From an uncultured Clostridia bacterium (lineage in GTDB: Bacteria; Bacillota; Clostridia; TANB77; CAG-508), in the NCBI GenBank assembly GCA_934120045.1, contig CAKOTF010000010.1:1-61994 (forward strand): a DNA stretch of 61,994 nt, given 5' to 3'. Below, piece by piece: positions 15,719-24,107 of the stretch (the stretch's first letter is position 1; every line of letters starts with the position of its first letter). A program made the position numbers and the translations under genes. The notes under the pieces are model-generated. The model was not told where the DNA came from and ran no database searches. It saw only the letters and a program-made list of their open reading frames with translations.

Positions 15719-17473
15719 TTAATTACTTTTATACATTCCATATCTTTCGCGACCTAATGCTATATAAAATGCTTTCTTCAAATTTGCATTTGATGATGCT
15801 ACATATGCATAAATGTCATTATATTTATAATATTCTTGATCCCAATAATTTTGATTTACTATACTGTTATATGAAGCAAAATATTTTGATAATGGATAAT
15901 AATATGTTATATTTCCATCTGTCTGATATACAGTTTGTCTATTAAAATCCAAATTTAGCCTTCCTGCAGTTGCAACTGCTGTGCTTTTACCAGTATCATA
16001 ATATGTATGTCCTCCTGTAGTATTTTCTCCTATATTATTTTCAGTAATTAAATACTCGTCACCTATTCTATGATAAAATCCGTCATTTCCTAAAATATAT
16101 ATATTTTCTTCTCTTACAACTTCTTTACTTTCAGAATTATTAATAATTGTATATCCATTATAAGTCTTTCCTCCTATATCAATGCCTTGTATAAAACTTA
16201 TTAATGATATATTATTCATAGCTTTTGCCCAATCTTCTTCTGTTAATTCAGGCATTTGAAATTCAATATTATATGCTGAATTAAAGTTTGTTATTGCAAT
16301 TGCTAAGTTTGTTCTAATTTTATTTTTTATAACTGCTAATCTATGTTGATTAAAATTTGAACTTCTACATTCTATATTTTTTTCTGGTTTTGATGAATCT
16401 GAGTTAAAGTCAAATATTTTGTATTCATCTTCATCAGAAAATACTGTTGTTTGAATTGTTTCTCCATTACTATTTATAATGAAATCTTGTGCATCTTTAT
16501 TTGTCAAATTTGCTAAAACGTTTTTTACGCTTTGTGTAAATTCATTTGCCTCATCATAAAATTTATAAGCTGATTCTCCTTTTTCAATCATATCTTTATA
16601 TTTATCATAAGATGATTCTATATTACCTGATGTTGGCTTTATTTCCATTAAATTTCCATTAAGAAAATATATTACTCTTTCATTATTTGCATCCAAATAA
16701 TATTTAGTTCCATTATCTCTAACATATCTATAAGTACCTTTTTCCAATGATCCTATGGCTGGTAAATCTTCACTTAAAACAACATTCTTATCTATTTCTA
16801 CACCATTATATGTTATTTTTCCACTTGATTCATCTTTCTTTATTCCATCTATTAAATAACCAGATTTGTCCCAATATTGTCTTTCTCCATTAGTTTTTAC
16901 TATTCCCTTTATCGCAATATAATTATCTAATGAATATGTTATTACTATATCTAAATCAGAACTTGGATTATATTTAACACTATATGATATATATGGTTTT
17001 AATCCTAATACATTTTCACCATTTTGGTCTATTGGAACTTTTTCTCCATTATTTAATACATAATTTGTGTTTCCATTATCATCTTTTTCTGTTTGATATA
17101 AATAGTTTTGATTATTAAATCTTGAATAAATATAAAATCCATCATACATAGTATAAACTAATGCTGGGATATATTCATTCATTTCATCTTCTGAATACCC
17201 ATTCATTCCAAATACAGATTTTATTGATGCTTTGAAAACTGAGACAGATGCTTCTATATCTCTTATTTTTGAGTTTGCTATATCTGATGTTGAACTATTT
17301 GCTGTATTTATTTGAAATGCTTTTATAGCATCATTTGTTGCAGCAGTTAATTTCATGTCATACTCTGTTTGCAATGATATCGTACTTATTTGCATTTGTG
17401 TATATGCTCCTAATATTATTGAAATTGGCAATATTATTATAATAAATATAATTGCTAAGTCTTGAATTCTCAT
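15719..17473 (-). CDS. Unknown exported protein with one N-terminal membrane helix
   Basis: A 584-residue protein that begins MRIQDLAIIFIIIILPISIILG, a single membrane helix, followed by an amphipathic helix of about 60 residues (TEYDMKLTAATNDAIKAFQ) and a long polar, Tyr/Asn-rich region that should lie outside. The N-terminus resembles TadE-like or pseudopilin-like minor components, with no Glu5. Short strands with GYLIDGIKKDESSG and FYHRIGDEYLI recall beta-rich surface proteins. No enzyme motif was found. It may belong to a pilus- or Tad-like system encoded elsewhere; that is inference. The start ATG has GAGAGGAGTACTT upstream. Confidence 0.55.
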   Translation of the reverse strand: MRIQDLAIIFIIIILPISIILGAYTQMQISTISLQTEYDMKLTAATNDAIKAFQINTANSSTSDIANSKIRDIEASVSVFKASIKSVFGMNGYSEDEMNEYIPALVYTMYDGFYIYSRFNNQNYLYQTEKDDNGNTNYVLNNGEKVPIDQNGENVLGLKPYISYSVKYNPSSDLDIVITYSLDNYIAIKGIVKTNGERQYWDKSGYLIDGIKKDESSGKITYNGVEIDKNVVLSEDLPAIGSLEKGTYRYVRDNGTKYYLDANNERVIYFLNGNLMEIKPTSGNIESSYDKYKDMIEKGESAYKFYDEANEFTQSVKNVLANLTNKDAQDFIINSNGETIQTTVFSDEDEYKIFDFNSDSSKPEKNIECRSSNFNQHRLAVIKNKIRTNLAIAITNFNSAYNIEFQMPELTEEDWAKAMNNISLISFIQGIDIGGKTYNGYTIINNSESKEVVREENIYILGNDGFYHRIGDEYLITENNIGENTTGGHTYYDTGKSTAVATAGRLNLDFNRQTVYQTDGNITYYYPLSKYFASYNSIVNQNYWDQEYYKYNDIYAYVASSNANLKKAFYIALGRERYGMYKSN

Positions 17474-17597
17474 AAGTACTCCTCTCTTTTTTATATCTTC
17501 CGTTCTTTTTACATACTATATAATTACTACAAATATCATTTTTTGTCAATAGAAATGTGTGGCATAAAATCTTTGTTATATCTAATTCTTAGGCATA

Positions 17598-17627
17598 ATT
17601 AAAGAGAAGAAAAACTTTTCTTCTCCT
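17598..17627 (-). terminator. Terminator after ftsH
   Basis: On the minus strand GGAGAAGAAAAG/TTTTTCTTCTC forms a stem just past the ftsH stop (17635) and is followed by a short T-rich stretch. It has a weak T run. Confidence 0.6.
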
Positions 17628-17634
17628 TATCTTT

Positions 17635-19437
17635 TTATTCTTTAAAAATGTTATCGAATTCTTCTCCTTCGATTTTTTCTTTTTCCATTAATACTCCTGC
17701 AACTGCATGAAGTTTATCAACATGTTCTGTTAAGATTTTTACTGCTTTTTCATATGCTGTTTGAACTATTCTTTTTACTTCTTCATCTATTAATGCTGCT
17801 GTTTCTTCTGAATAGTCTTTTGTTTGTGCAAAGTCTCTTCCTAAAAATACTTCGCCTTCTCCTCCACCAAACATTACTGTTCCAACTTTTTCACTCATTC
17901 CATATTTTGTAACCATGTTTCTTGCTATTTGTGATGCTCTTTCTATATCATTGCTTGCTCCTGTTGAAATATCATTTAATATTAATGCTTCTGCAACTCT
18001 ACCCCCAAGAAGTGATACTATATTTTCTTCCATTTCTGTTTTTGACATAAATGATTTATCTTCTGTTGGCCTATACATTGTATATCCTCCAGCCATTCCT
18101 CTTGGTATAATTGATATTTGATGTACTGGATCTTGTGTTGGTAAATATCTACTTACCACTGCATGACCTGCTTCATGATATGCTACTAATCTATTTTCTT
18201 TTTCACTTCTTACTCTTGTTTTCTTTTCAGGTCCCATAGTTACTTTTACCATGGCATCTTCAATTTCTTTCATTCCTATTTCTTTGTAATTTCTTCTTGC
18301 TGCTAATAATGCGGCTTCATTTAATACATTCTCTAAATCTGCACCAGCAAATCCTGATGTATTTTTTGCTATTACTTTTAAGTCTACATCATCTGCTAAT
18401 TTTTTCTTTCTTGCATGTACTTCAAGAATTTGTTCTCTTGCTTTTACGTCTGGACTTCCAACTACTATTTGTCTATCAAATCTTCCTGCTCTTAGTAATG
18501 CTTTATCTAATACGTCTGGTCTATTTGTTGCTGCTAAAATGATAACACCTTCATTATCTGAGAAACCATCCATTTCTACTAATAATTGATTTAATGTTTG
18601 CTCTCTTTCATCATGTCCTCCACCTAAACCAGCACCTCTTTGACGTCCTACAGCATCTATTTCATCTATAAATATTATACATGGTGCATTTTTCTTTGCT
18701 TGTTCAAATAAATCTCTTACTCTTGAAGCTCCAACACCAACAAACATTTCTACGAAATCTGATCCACTTATTATATAAAATGGAACTCCAGCTTCTCCTG
18801 CTACTGCTTTAGCTAATAATGTTTTACCAGTACCTGGTTGACCAACTAGTAAAACTCCTTTTGGTATTCTTGCACCCATATCTGTAAATTTCTTTGGATT
18901 TTTTAAGAATTCTACTATCTCTTGTAATTCTTCTTTTTCTTCATCAACACCTGCAACATCATCAAATGTTATTTTGTTTTTCTCACCAGCATTTACCATT
19001 CTTGCTCTACTTTTTCCAAATGTCATAGATTTTGTTCCATTTTGATTATTTCCACTCATCATTATAAACCAAAATACTAAAAATATTGCAAGAAGTCCAA
19101 ATGGTGTTATAAATCCTAATGCTGTTATCCATATTGATTCTTTTTCTTCTTCTAATGAAAATGCTCCTGTTTTTAAATAATCTTGTGAATATGTCATAAA
19201 ACTGTCTAAACTTGGTATACTTACTTCTTTTTCTAATTTAGAATCTTTCATTTTTACAGTTGCTTGTGAACCTGTTGATGAAATTTTTATTTTTTCAACT
19301 TCTCCATTTTCAATACTTGTTATTAATTCTGAATAAGTTATTTGTGAACTTCTATTTTCCATTATTGATGTTATTAATACAATTGCTATTACTCCAATTA
19401 TTAACCACATCGCTAGTGTTTTTATTCCTTTTTTCAA
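17635..19437 (-). CDS. ftsH: ATP-dependent zinc metalloprotease FtsH
   Basis: A membrane-bound AAA+ protease that degrades membrane and regulatory proteins. From the preferred start it has 600 residues: a membrane helix (about 8-28), an extracytoplasmic FtsH_ext domain (about 30-105), a second helix (about 108-130), then the AAA domain with Walker A GQPGTGKT (about 200), Walker B IIFIDEIDA, the second region of homology RPDVLDKALLRAGRFDR, and the zinc site HEAGH near 420. I prefer the TTG at 19437 (LKKGIKTL), with GGAAGGTAGG upstream, over the ATG at 19518: a sigma-A promoter at 19490-19518 overlaps that longer frame. The other domains are complete. Confidence 0.95.
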   Translation of the reverse strand: MKKGIKTLAMWLIIGVIAIVLITSIMENRSSQITYSELITSIENGEVEKIKISSTGSQATVKMKDSKLEKEVSIPSLDSFMTYSQDYLKTGAFSLEEEKESIWITALGFITPFGLLAIFLVFWFIMMSGNNQNGTKSMTFGKSRARMVNAGEKNKITFDDVAGVDEEKEELQEIVEFLKNPKKFTDMGARIPKGVLLVGQPGTGKTLLAKAVAGEAGVPFYIISGSDFVEMFVGVGASRVRDLFEQAKKNAPCIIFIDEIDAVGRQRGAGLGGGHDEREQTLNQLLVEMDGFSDNEGVIILAATNRPDVLDKALLRAGRFDRQIVVGSPDVKAREQILEVHARKKKLADDVDLKVIAKNTSGFAGADLENVLNEAALLAARRNYKEIGMKEIEDAMVKVTMGPEKKTRVRSEKENRLVAYHEAGHAVVSRYLPTQDPVHQISIIPRGMAGGYTMYRPTEDKSFMSKTEMEENIVSLLGGRVAEALILNDISTGASNDIERASQIARNMVTKYGMSEKVGTVMFGGGEGEVFLGRDFAQTKDYSEETAALIDEEVKRIVQTAYEKAVKILTEHVDKLHAVAGVLMEKEKIEGEEFDNIFKE

Positions 19438-19489
19438 TTTACTACCTACCTTCCTTGTATTATCACACAATACCATTTTTACATCGAAA

Positions 19490-19518
19490 ACTATAACATA
19501 CCTTTTTTCATTTTTCAA
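19490..19518 (-). promoter_or_regulatory. Sigma-A promoter for ftsH
   Basis: On the minus strand TTGAAA (19513-19518) and TATAGT (19490-19495) are 17 bases apart. It overlaps the longer ftsH reading frame, so the ATG at 19518 would not be transcribed from it. Confidence 0.6.
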
Positions 19519-19588
19519 TAGTTTTTAAGTGATTTTTTTGTGTCTTTTTTGTTACATTTTTCAATGTTTTCTAGGGATACAATGTTTC

Positions 19589-20575
19589 TTAATTAATTTT
19601 TATAAAATTAATTTTTTTATTTTGTATTAATACTTTTAAACTTTTATTAGGCATTAAAAATTTATTTCCTATGTTATTATTACATAATTTTATTATATCT
19701 TCTATATTAACTTTCTCTATTCCTTGTGTTGATCCAAATAGTTTTCTTGTTGCTATTAATATAATTCTGTTTTTTAACACCTCATCTAATAAATTAAATT
19801 CTTTTAGTTTTAATTCAATTCTATTCTTTTCCTCTATTACAAGTAGTTTTTTATAGTTTTCATTTGATATATTTTCTATAAAATCATCTTCACTTGATAC
19901 TACATTTGCTAACCTTGTTATTGTTTCTATAATATTAGGATTAAATTCTTTCTCTATATATGGTATTACAATATTTCTAATTTTATTTCTTGTATATTCA
20001 TTTTCAAAATTTGTTTTATCTATTCTTGGTTGTAAATTGTTTTCTTCACAATATTTTTCTATTTCTTGCCTATCACATTCTATTAAAGGCTTAATAAATT
20101 TGTTTTCTCTTATTGGTTCTATTCCTCTTAAGCCTGAAATTCCGCTTCCCCTAAGTAAATGCATAATTATTGTTTCTACTTTGTCATTTTTATTATGTGC
20201 TATTGCTATTTTATTTGATTTTGTTTTTTTTAAAATTTCTTCAAAATATTCATATCTTACTTTTCTTCCTGCTTCTTCTGTTCCAATTTTTTTAGTTTTG
20301 GCAATTGTAGGCACATCTATTTTTTTAGAAAAACATTTTATATTATATTTTTCACAATATTTTTTTACATATTCTTCATCTTCATCAGCATCTTTTCCTC
20401 TAATATTATGATTTACATGTACAACATATATTTCAAAATTCATTTCATCTTTTAATTGATTTAAAATATCTAACATTGCAATTGAATCTGGTCCACCAGA
20501 TACTCCTAACACTATTTTATCTCCTGAATTTATTAAATTATATTTTTTTATTGTTTCTATTATTTTTTGTTTCAT
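19589..20575 (-). CDS. tilS: tRNA(Ile)-lysidine synthetase
   Basis: A 328-residue PP-loop enzyme that modifies C34 of the CAU anticodon of an isoleucine tRNA to lysidine, using lysine and ATP, so that AUA is read correctly. The PP-loop SGGPDS is near residue 26, followed by VHVNHNIRG, AHNKNDKVETIIMHLLRGSG and ERDIN-type helical elements. It is shorter than TilS of Bacillus (over 450 residues) and seems to lack much of the C-terminal tRNA-binding extension, like the short Aquifex form. It lies upstream of ftsH, as in many Firmicutes, though hpt between them is missing. Confidence 0.9.
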   Translation of the reverse strand: MKQKIIETIKKYNLINSGDKIVLGVSGGPDSIAMLDILNQLKDEMNFEIYVVHVNHNIRGKDADEDEEYVKKYCEKYNIKCFSKKIDVPTIAKTKKIGTEEAGRKVRYEYFEEILKKTKSNKIAIAHNKNDKVETIIMHLLRGSGISGLRGIEPIRENKFIKPLIECDRQEIEKYCEENNLQPRIDKTNFENEYTRNKIRNIVIPYIEKEFNPNIIETITRLANVVSSEDDFIENISNENYKKLLVIEEKNRIELKLKEFNLLDEVLKNRIILIATRKLFGSTQGIEKVNIEDIIKLCNNNIGNKFLMPNKSLKVLIQNKKINFIKIN

Positions 20576-20619
20576 TTTTTACCTTTCTTAAATTCAAATC
20601 AATATCTAAATATGGCAAA

Positions 20620-20645
20620 CCACCCTTGTATTATAACAAGGGTGG
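20620..20645 (-). terminator. Strong inverted repeat after the 109-residue gene, likely terminator
   Basis: A perfect nine-base, G/C-rich stem CCACCCTTG / CAAGGGTGG lies 25 bases beyond the stop at 20671. On the minus strand GGTTTGCC follows, so the T run is weak. Confidence 0.5.
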
Positions 20646-20670
20646 TCATTGGATTTTGTAAGGTTATTCC

Positions 20671-21000
20671 TTATACCATAGCTTGGGCTTCTTCTCTTAC
20701 AATCAACTTAACCTCATTCAAAATTGCTTTTTTTTCTGTTGCATTTACTACTGAAAGTTTGTATGCCGTTGTATATTTATGAGATTTATACAACGAGTTG
20801 ATTGCTCCAACAAGCCAAATCATAAAATCAAATTGGTCATCTTTTGAAGATGACAACCAATTTTGAAAAACTGTAATTTGCTTGCTTTCATATGGATTCA
20901 ACTTGACAAGTTGATCTACCATTTGGTTACTGTATTCATTGCCCATTAATTTTTGTAAAAATTGTTGAAAATTTTGTAACCGATTTGTTGCTTCAGCCAT
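20671..21000 (-). CDS. Small hypothetical protein, self-contained cassette
   Basis: A 109-residue protein beginning MAEATNRLQNFQQFLQKL, mostly helical and rich in Gln, Asn and Lys. Hydrophobic residues are spaced as in a soluble helical bundle; no signal peptide or membrane helix is present. GGAGGTAG stands six bases upstream of the ATG at 21000, which supports this start over an upstream in-frame ATG at 21042. The gene has its own consensus promoter and a downstream stem, and its codons look less A/T-rich than its neighbours. I do not recognise it. It is inserted between dnaB and tilS. Confidence 0.65.
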   Translation of the reverse strand: MAEATNRLQNFQQFLQKLMGNEYSNQMVDQLVKLNPYESKQITVFQNWLSSSKDDQFDFMIWLVGAINSLYKSHKYTTAYKLSVVNATEKKAILNEVKLIVREEAQAMV

Positions 21001-21044
21001 TATGCTACCTCCATTTTTTATAAGTGCTTTTGGCAAACGCATAT

Positions 21045-21073
21045 ATTATAACATCTATTTATTTTATTTGCAA
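21045..21073 (-). promoter_or_regulatory. Sigma-A promoter for the 109-residue gene
   Basis: On the minus strand TTGCAA (21068-21073) and TATAAT (21045-21050) are separated by 17 bases. The promoter lies between the dnaB stop and the small gene, so that gene does not depend on dnaB transcription. Confidence 0.75.
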
Positions 21074-21088
21074 CTCTTTTTTATTTTT

Positions 21089-22423
21089 TTAATCATCAAA
21101 TCTTCTTTCTATATTTACAAACTTTGTATAATTTCCCATCCAATACAATTTTACAGTTCCTGTTGAGCCACCTCTTTGTTTTGCTATTATTACTTCTGCA
21201 ATATCTTTTTCAGCACTTTCTTTATTGTAATAATCATCTCTATATAAGAACATTACTATATCAGCATCCTGCTCTATTGCTCCAGATTCACGCAAATCTG
21301 ATAGCATAGGTCTATGGTCATCTCTTTGTTCTACAGCTCTTGATAGCTGTGATAATGCTATTACTGGAACATTTAATTCTTTTGCCAATACTTTTAGTGA
21401 TCTACTTATTTCTGATATTTCTTGCTCTCTACTTCCATTTCTTTTATTACTTCCTGATATTAACTGTAAATAATCTATAACAACAAGTCCTATATTTTTT
21501 TCCATCTTTAGTTTTCTACATTTTGTTCTTATTTCCATTACAGATATACCTGGTGTATCATCTATATATACTCCAGCTTCTGAAAGTGGTCCTATTGCTT
21601 CTGCAAGTTTTGTCCAGTCTTCTTCATCTAATTTTCCTGTTCTTACTTTATTACTGTCTACCATTGCTTCACTACATAACATTCTGTTTACTAATTGGTC
21701 TTTTGACATTTCGAGGCTAAATATTGCTACTGGTACATTTGCTCTTAATGCTGCATTTGTTGCAATATTTAATGCAAATGCTGTTTTTCCCATAGCTGGT
21801 CTTGCTGCAACCAATATTAATTCTGAACCATGTAGACCTGCTGTTTTATCATCTAAATCATAAAATTGTGTTGGTACTCCTGTTACATGTTGTTTCTGAT
21901 TATATAATTTTTCAAGATTTGTAAAACTTTCTACTAATACATCTTTGATTGGTGTATAGCTTTTGGTATTTTTGCTTTGCATTATATCAAAAATCTTTTT
22001 TTCTGCTCCATCCATTATGTCTTCAACATCTTCTGTTGGGTTATATCCTAATTCTATTATTTCATTTGCTGTTTTTATTAAATTTCTTAATACTGATTTT
22101 TCTTCAACTATTTTTATATATTTTTGTACATTTGCTGTTGTTGGAACTTTGTCTGGCAAACTTGCTAAATATTCAAATCCACCAACTTGTTCAAATTTTC
22201 CCATTGATTCGAGTTCATCTTTTAATGTTATTATATCAATAGGTTCTGATTTACTATATAAGTTTAATATTGCTTGATATATTATTTTGTTATCTTCTCT
22301 ATAAAATGCATCTTCTTTTAGTACTTCAACTGCTGCCATTACTGCATCATTATCTGTTAGCATACTCCCCAATACAGCTTGTTCTGCATCTTCATCATGT
22401 GGTGGTACTTTTCCTAATTCCAT
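21089..22423 (-). CDS. dnaB: Replicative DNA helicase DnaB
   Basis: A 444-residue hexameric helicase that unwinds DNA ahead of the replication fork (called DnaC in Bacillus). The N-terminal domain (PPHDEDAEQAVLGSML to about residue 105) binds primase. The RecA-like motor domain has Walker A AARPAMGKTAFALN near residue 210, Walker B LVVIDYLQLI near 315, and LSQLSRAVEQR and the arginine-finger region SGAIEQDADIVMFLYRD. The length is normal. It follows rplI by about 60 bases, the standard gdpP-rplI-dnaB order, but gdpP is displaced about 6 kb away by an inserted island. Confidence 0.96.
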   Translation of the reverse strand: MELGKVPPHDEDAEQAVLGSMLTDNDAVMAAVEVLKEDAFYREDNKIIYQAILNLYSKSEPIDIITLKDELESMGKFEQVGGFEYLASLPDKVPTTANVQKYIKIVEEKSVLRNLIKTANEIIELGYNPTEDVEDIMDGAEKKIFDIMQSKNTKSYTPIKDVLVESFTNLEKLYNQKQHVTGVPTQFYDLDDKTAGLHGSELILVAARPAMGKTAFALNIATNAALRANVPVAIFSLEMSKDQLVNRMLCSEAMVDSNKVRTGKLDEEDWTKLAEAIGPLSEAGVYIDDTPGISVMEIRTKCRKLKMEKNIGLVVIDYLQLISGSNKRNGSREQEISEISRSLKVLAKELNVPVIALSQLSRAVEQRDDHRPMLSDLRESGAIEQDADIVMFLYRDDYYNKESAEKDIAEVIIAKQRGGSTGTVKLYWMGNYTKFVNIERRFDD

Positions 22424-22481
22424 CTTTTTGCCCCCTTATAACAAATTTTATATTTTTGCTATAAAATTTGTTAAATGAAAT

Positions 22482-22925
22482 TTATCCAATTACATCTACT
22501 TTTATTTTTCCTATTACACCTTCAAATAGTTTTATTGAAACTGTATGTACTCCTAATGTTTTTATTGTTTCTTTTAAGTCTACTTTTTTCTTATCTATTT
22601 TTATATTGTGTTGTTTTTCAAAAGCATCTGCTATGTCTTTTGCTGAAACTCCACCAAATATTTTTCCATTTTCTCCTGCTTTTACTTGTATTCTTAATGA
22701 TATTTTATTCATTTTTTCTGCTAATTTTTGTGCTTCTTCTTTTTCTGTATCTTTCTTGAATTGTTTTGAAGAATTTTGTGCTTGTAATTTAGCCATATTT
22801 TCTGCATTTGCTTCTACTGCTAAATTTTTAGGGAATAAAAAATTACGTACATATCCGTCTGATGCATTTATTACTTCATCTTTTTTTCCTACTCCTTTTA
22901 TGTCTGCTTTTAATATTACTTTCAT
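22482..22925 (-). CDS. rplI: 50S ribosomal protein bL9
   Basis: A 147-residue bL9, a large-subunit protein that binds 23S rRNA and helps maintain reading frame. MKVILKADIKGVGKKDEVINASDGY and VRNFLFPKNLA form the N-terminal domain. A long central helix (AENMAKLQAQNSSKQFKKD and on) and a C-terminal domain ending GEIVTEV-like (here LFEGVIGKIKVDVI) complete it. The ATG at 22925 is chosen over an in-frame GTG nine bases earlier, because it gives the normal MKVIL start with AAAGGAAAG upstream. It precedes dnaB. Confidence 0.95.
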   Translation of the reverse strand: MKVILKADIKGVGKKDEVINASDGYVRNFLFPKNLAVEANAENMAKLQAQNSSKQFKKDTEKEEAQKLAEKMNKISLRIQVKAGENGKIFGGVSAKDIADAFEKQHNIKIDKKKVDLKETIKTLGVHTVSIKLFEGVIGKIKVDVIG

Positions 22926-22952
22926 ACTAATCACTTTCCTTTCATGACTTAT

Positions 22953-22981
22953 ATTGTACTCTAAAATAGCAAAAATAGCAA
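22953..22981 (-). promoter_or_regulatory. Sigma-A type promoter of rplI-dnaB
   Basis: On the minus strand TTGCTA (22976-22981) and TACAAT (22953-22958) are separated by 17 bases. The -35 box overlaps the terminator stem of the upstream island, so rplI-dnaB can start independently. Confidence 0.5.
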
Positions 22982-22996
22982 GTAAAACTTGCTATT
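22966..22996 (-). terminator. Terminator of the four-gene island
   Basis: A perfect nine-base stem AATAGCAAG / CTTGCTATT (22988-22996 with 22974-22982) is followed on the minus strand by TTTGCTATTTTAG. It lies 15 bases after the stop of the last island gene (23011). Confidence 0.7.
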
Positions 22997-23010
22997 CTTT
23001 TGTTTATATT

Positions 23011-23241
23011 CTATATAAATAATGACATATATGCTATCTTTTTTGTTCCTTCTCTTGAAATTTTATTTTCTACAATTTCTTCATTTGTTTTATATCTTCC
23101 TACTAATTCTTTTTTTGCATATTTTTTCATATTAGTTACAAATTCTTCTGGTATTTTCTTTCTGTCTTCTTCTTCAACTAAATTGTACCAATCTAATGCT
23201 TCTGCAAAACCTATTTTTTCTTCTTCACTTATTTCACTCAT
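23011..23241 (-). CDS. Island protein D, small acidic helical protein
   Basis: A 76-residue protein, MSEISEEEKIGFAEALDWYNLVEEED, followed by basic segments NMKKYAKKELVGRYK and a hydrophobic end IAYMSLFI. It is predicted soluble and helical, with no known motif. Its ATG shares a base with the stop of the 288-residue gene (TAATG), so translation is coupled. It is the last gene of the island and is followed by a good terminator. I do not recognise the family. Confidence 0.65.
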   Translation of the reverse strand: MSEISEEEKIGFAEALDWYNLVEEEDRKKIPEEFVTNMKKYAKKELVGRYKTNEEIVENKISREGTKKIAYMSLFI

Positions 23242-24107
23242 TATAGTTCTGGCTCCTCTCCTTTATCATTTGTAGTCTTTGATTTCTTTTTTGTTGTATC
23301 AATTGATTCCTTTGCCATTTCACCTTCTGCTAGTATTTCTTCTTTTGTAATGTCTGGATATTCTGCTTTTTTCTTCATTGCTGTATATATTGAAAACAAT
23401 CTTTTTACCCCTGAATATCCATAATCTTTTTTTACTTCTTTTAATGCTTTGGCAAATGTTTCCTTATCTCTTGTAATCATAAATAATATATGTAATATAT
23501 CTCCTTCTTCATAATTATATCCATTATTCTTTTCGTTCTTAGTATGCATTATTCCATATATTACTCCATCTGCCAAAGATTTTTTTCTTCCATTTCTTGC
23601 CAAATAGCTATCTAGTCCTTTATATTTTTCTTTAATATTTGGATTTTCCTCTTTTACTTTTTCAAAGTCTATTGCAACATATGTCATATTATTTGATTGT
23701 CCTATTGGTTCTAATATAAGATTTCCATCAATATATATAGCAATATATCTTACTGCATCACCCTTTTCTCCAATAACTGCACCACTATGACTGCCACCTC
23801 TTGAAATTATTGACCACGATAATTCTACTTGATTTATTCTTCCATTCTTTTTAGCAATATCTAATTGTTTTCCAACATTCATTAATAATGTTTTTAGTTT
23901 CTCATCATCATCTTTTTGCTTTTTTGATACTACTTTACCATTGCTTCTATATTTACTATTTATTATTCTTCTTATCATTTCTTCTCTTTGCGCTAAATCT
24001 GCCGGTAACACTTCTTTTGTTCCAAAATAAAATTTCTCAAAACGTGCATTTGGATCAAATATAACTTTAGTCATACCTGTTTTGGGATTTTTTGCTACTA
24101 TCTTCAT
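23241..24107 (-). CDS. Island protein C, unknown 288-residue protein
   Basis: A 288-residue soluble protein. Residues 1-50 read MKIVAKNPKTGMTKVIFDPN and FYFGTKEVLPADLAQREEMIRR. The middle (about 90-190) alternates beta strands, including RGGSHSGAVIGEKGDAVRYIAIYIDG and YVAIDFEKV. The last 40 residues are charged and probably disordered (KESIDTTKKKSKTTNDKGEE). The strand-rich core with a glycine turn could be an enzyme or ligand-binding domain, but no catalytic motif is convincing. Its ATG overlaps the stop of the repeat-protein gene (ATGA), which implies coupled translation and a joint function. Confidence 0.65.
   Translation of the reverse strand: MKIVAKNPKTGMTKVIFDPNARFEKFYFGTKEVLPADLAQREEMIRRIINSKYRSNGKVVSKKQKDDDEKLKTLLMNVGKQLDIAKKNGRINQVELSWSIISRGGSHSGAVIGEKGDAVRYIAIYIDGNLILEPIGQSNNMTYVAIDFEKVKEENPNIKEKYKGLDSYLARNGRKKSLADGVIYGIMHTKNEKNNGYNYEEGDILHILFMITRDKETFAKALKEVKKDYGYSGVKRLFSIYTAMKKKAEYPDITKEEILAEGEMAKESIDTTKKKSKTTNDKGEEPEL

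Larger units (their letters stand above)
20613..21038. repeat. Eight-base direct repeat flanking the small cassette
   Basis: TGGCAAAC occurs at 20613-20620 and again at 21031-21038, on either side of the 109-residue gene, its promoter start region and its downstream inverted repeat. It could be a target duplication, or it could be chance. Confidence 0.25.
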
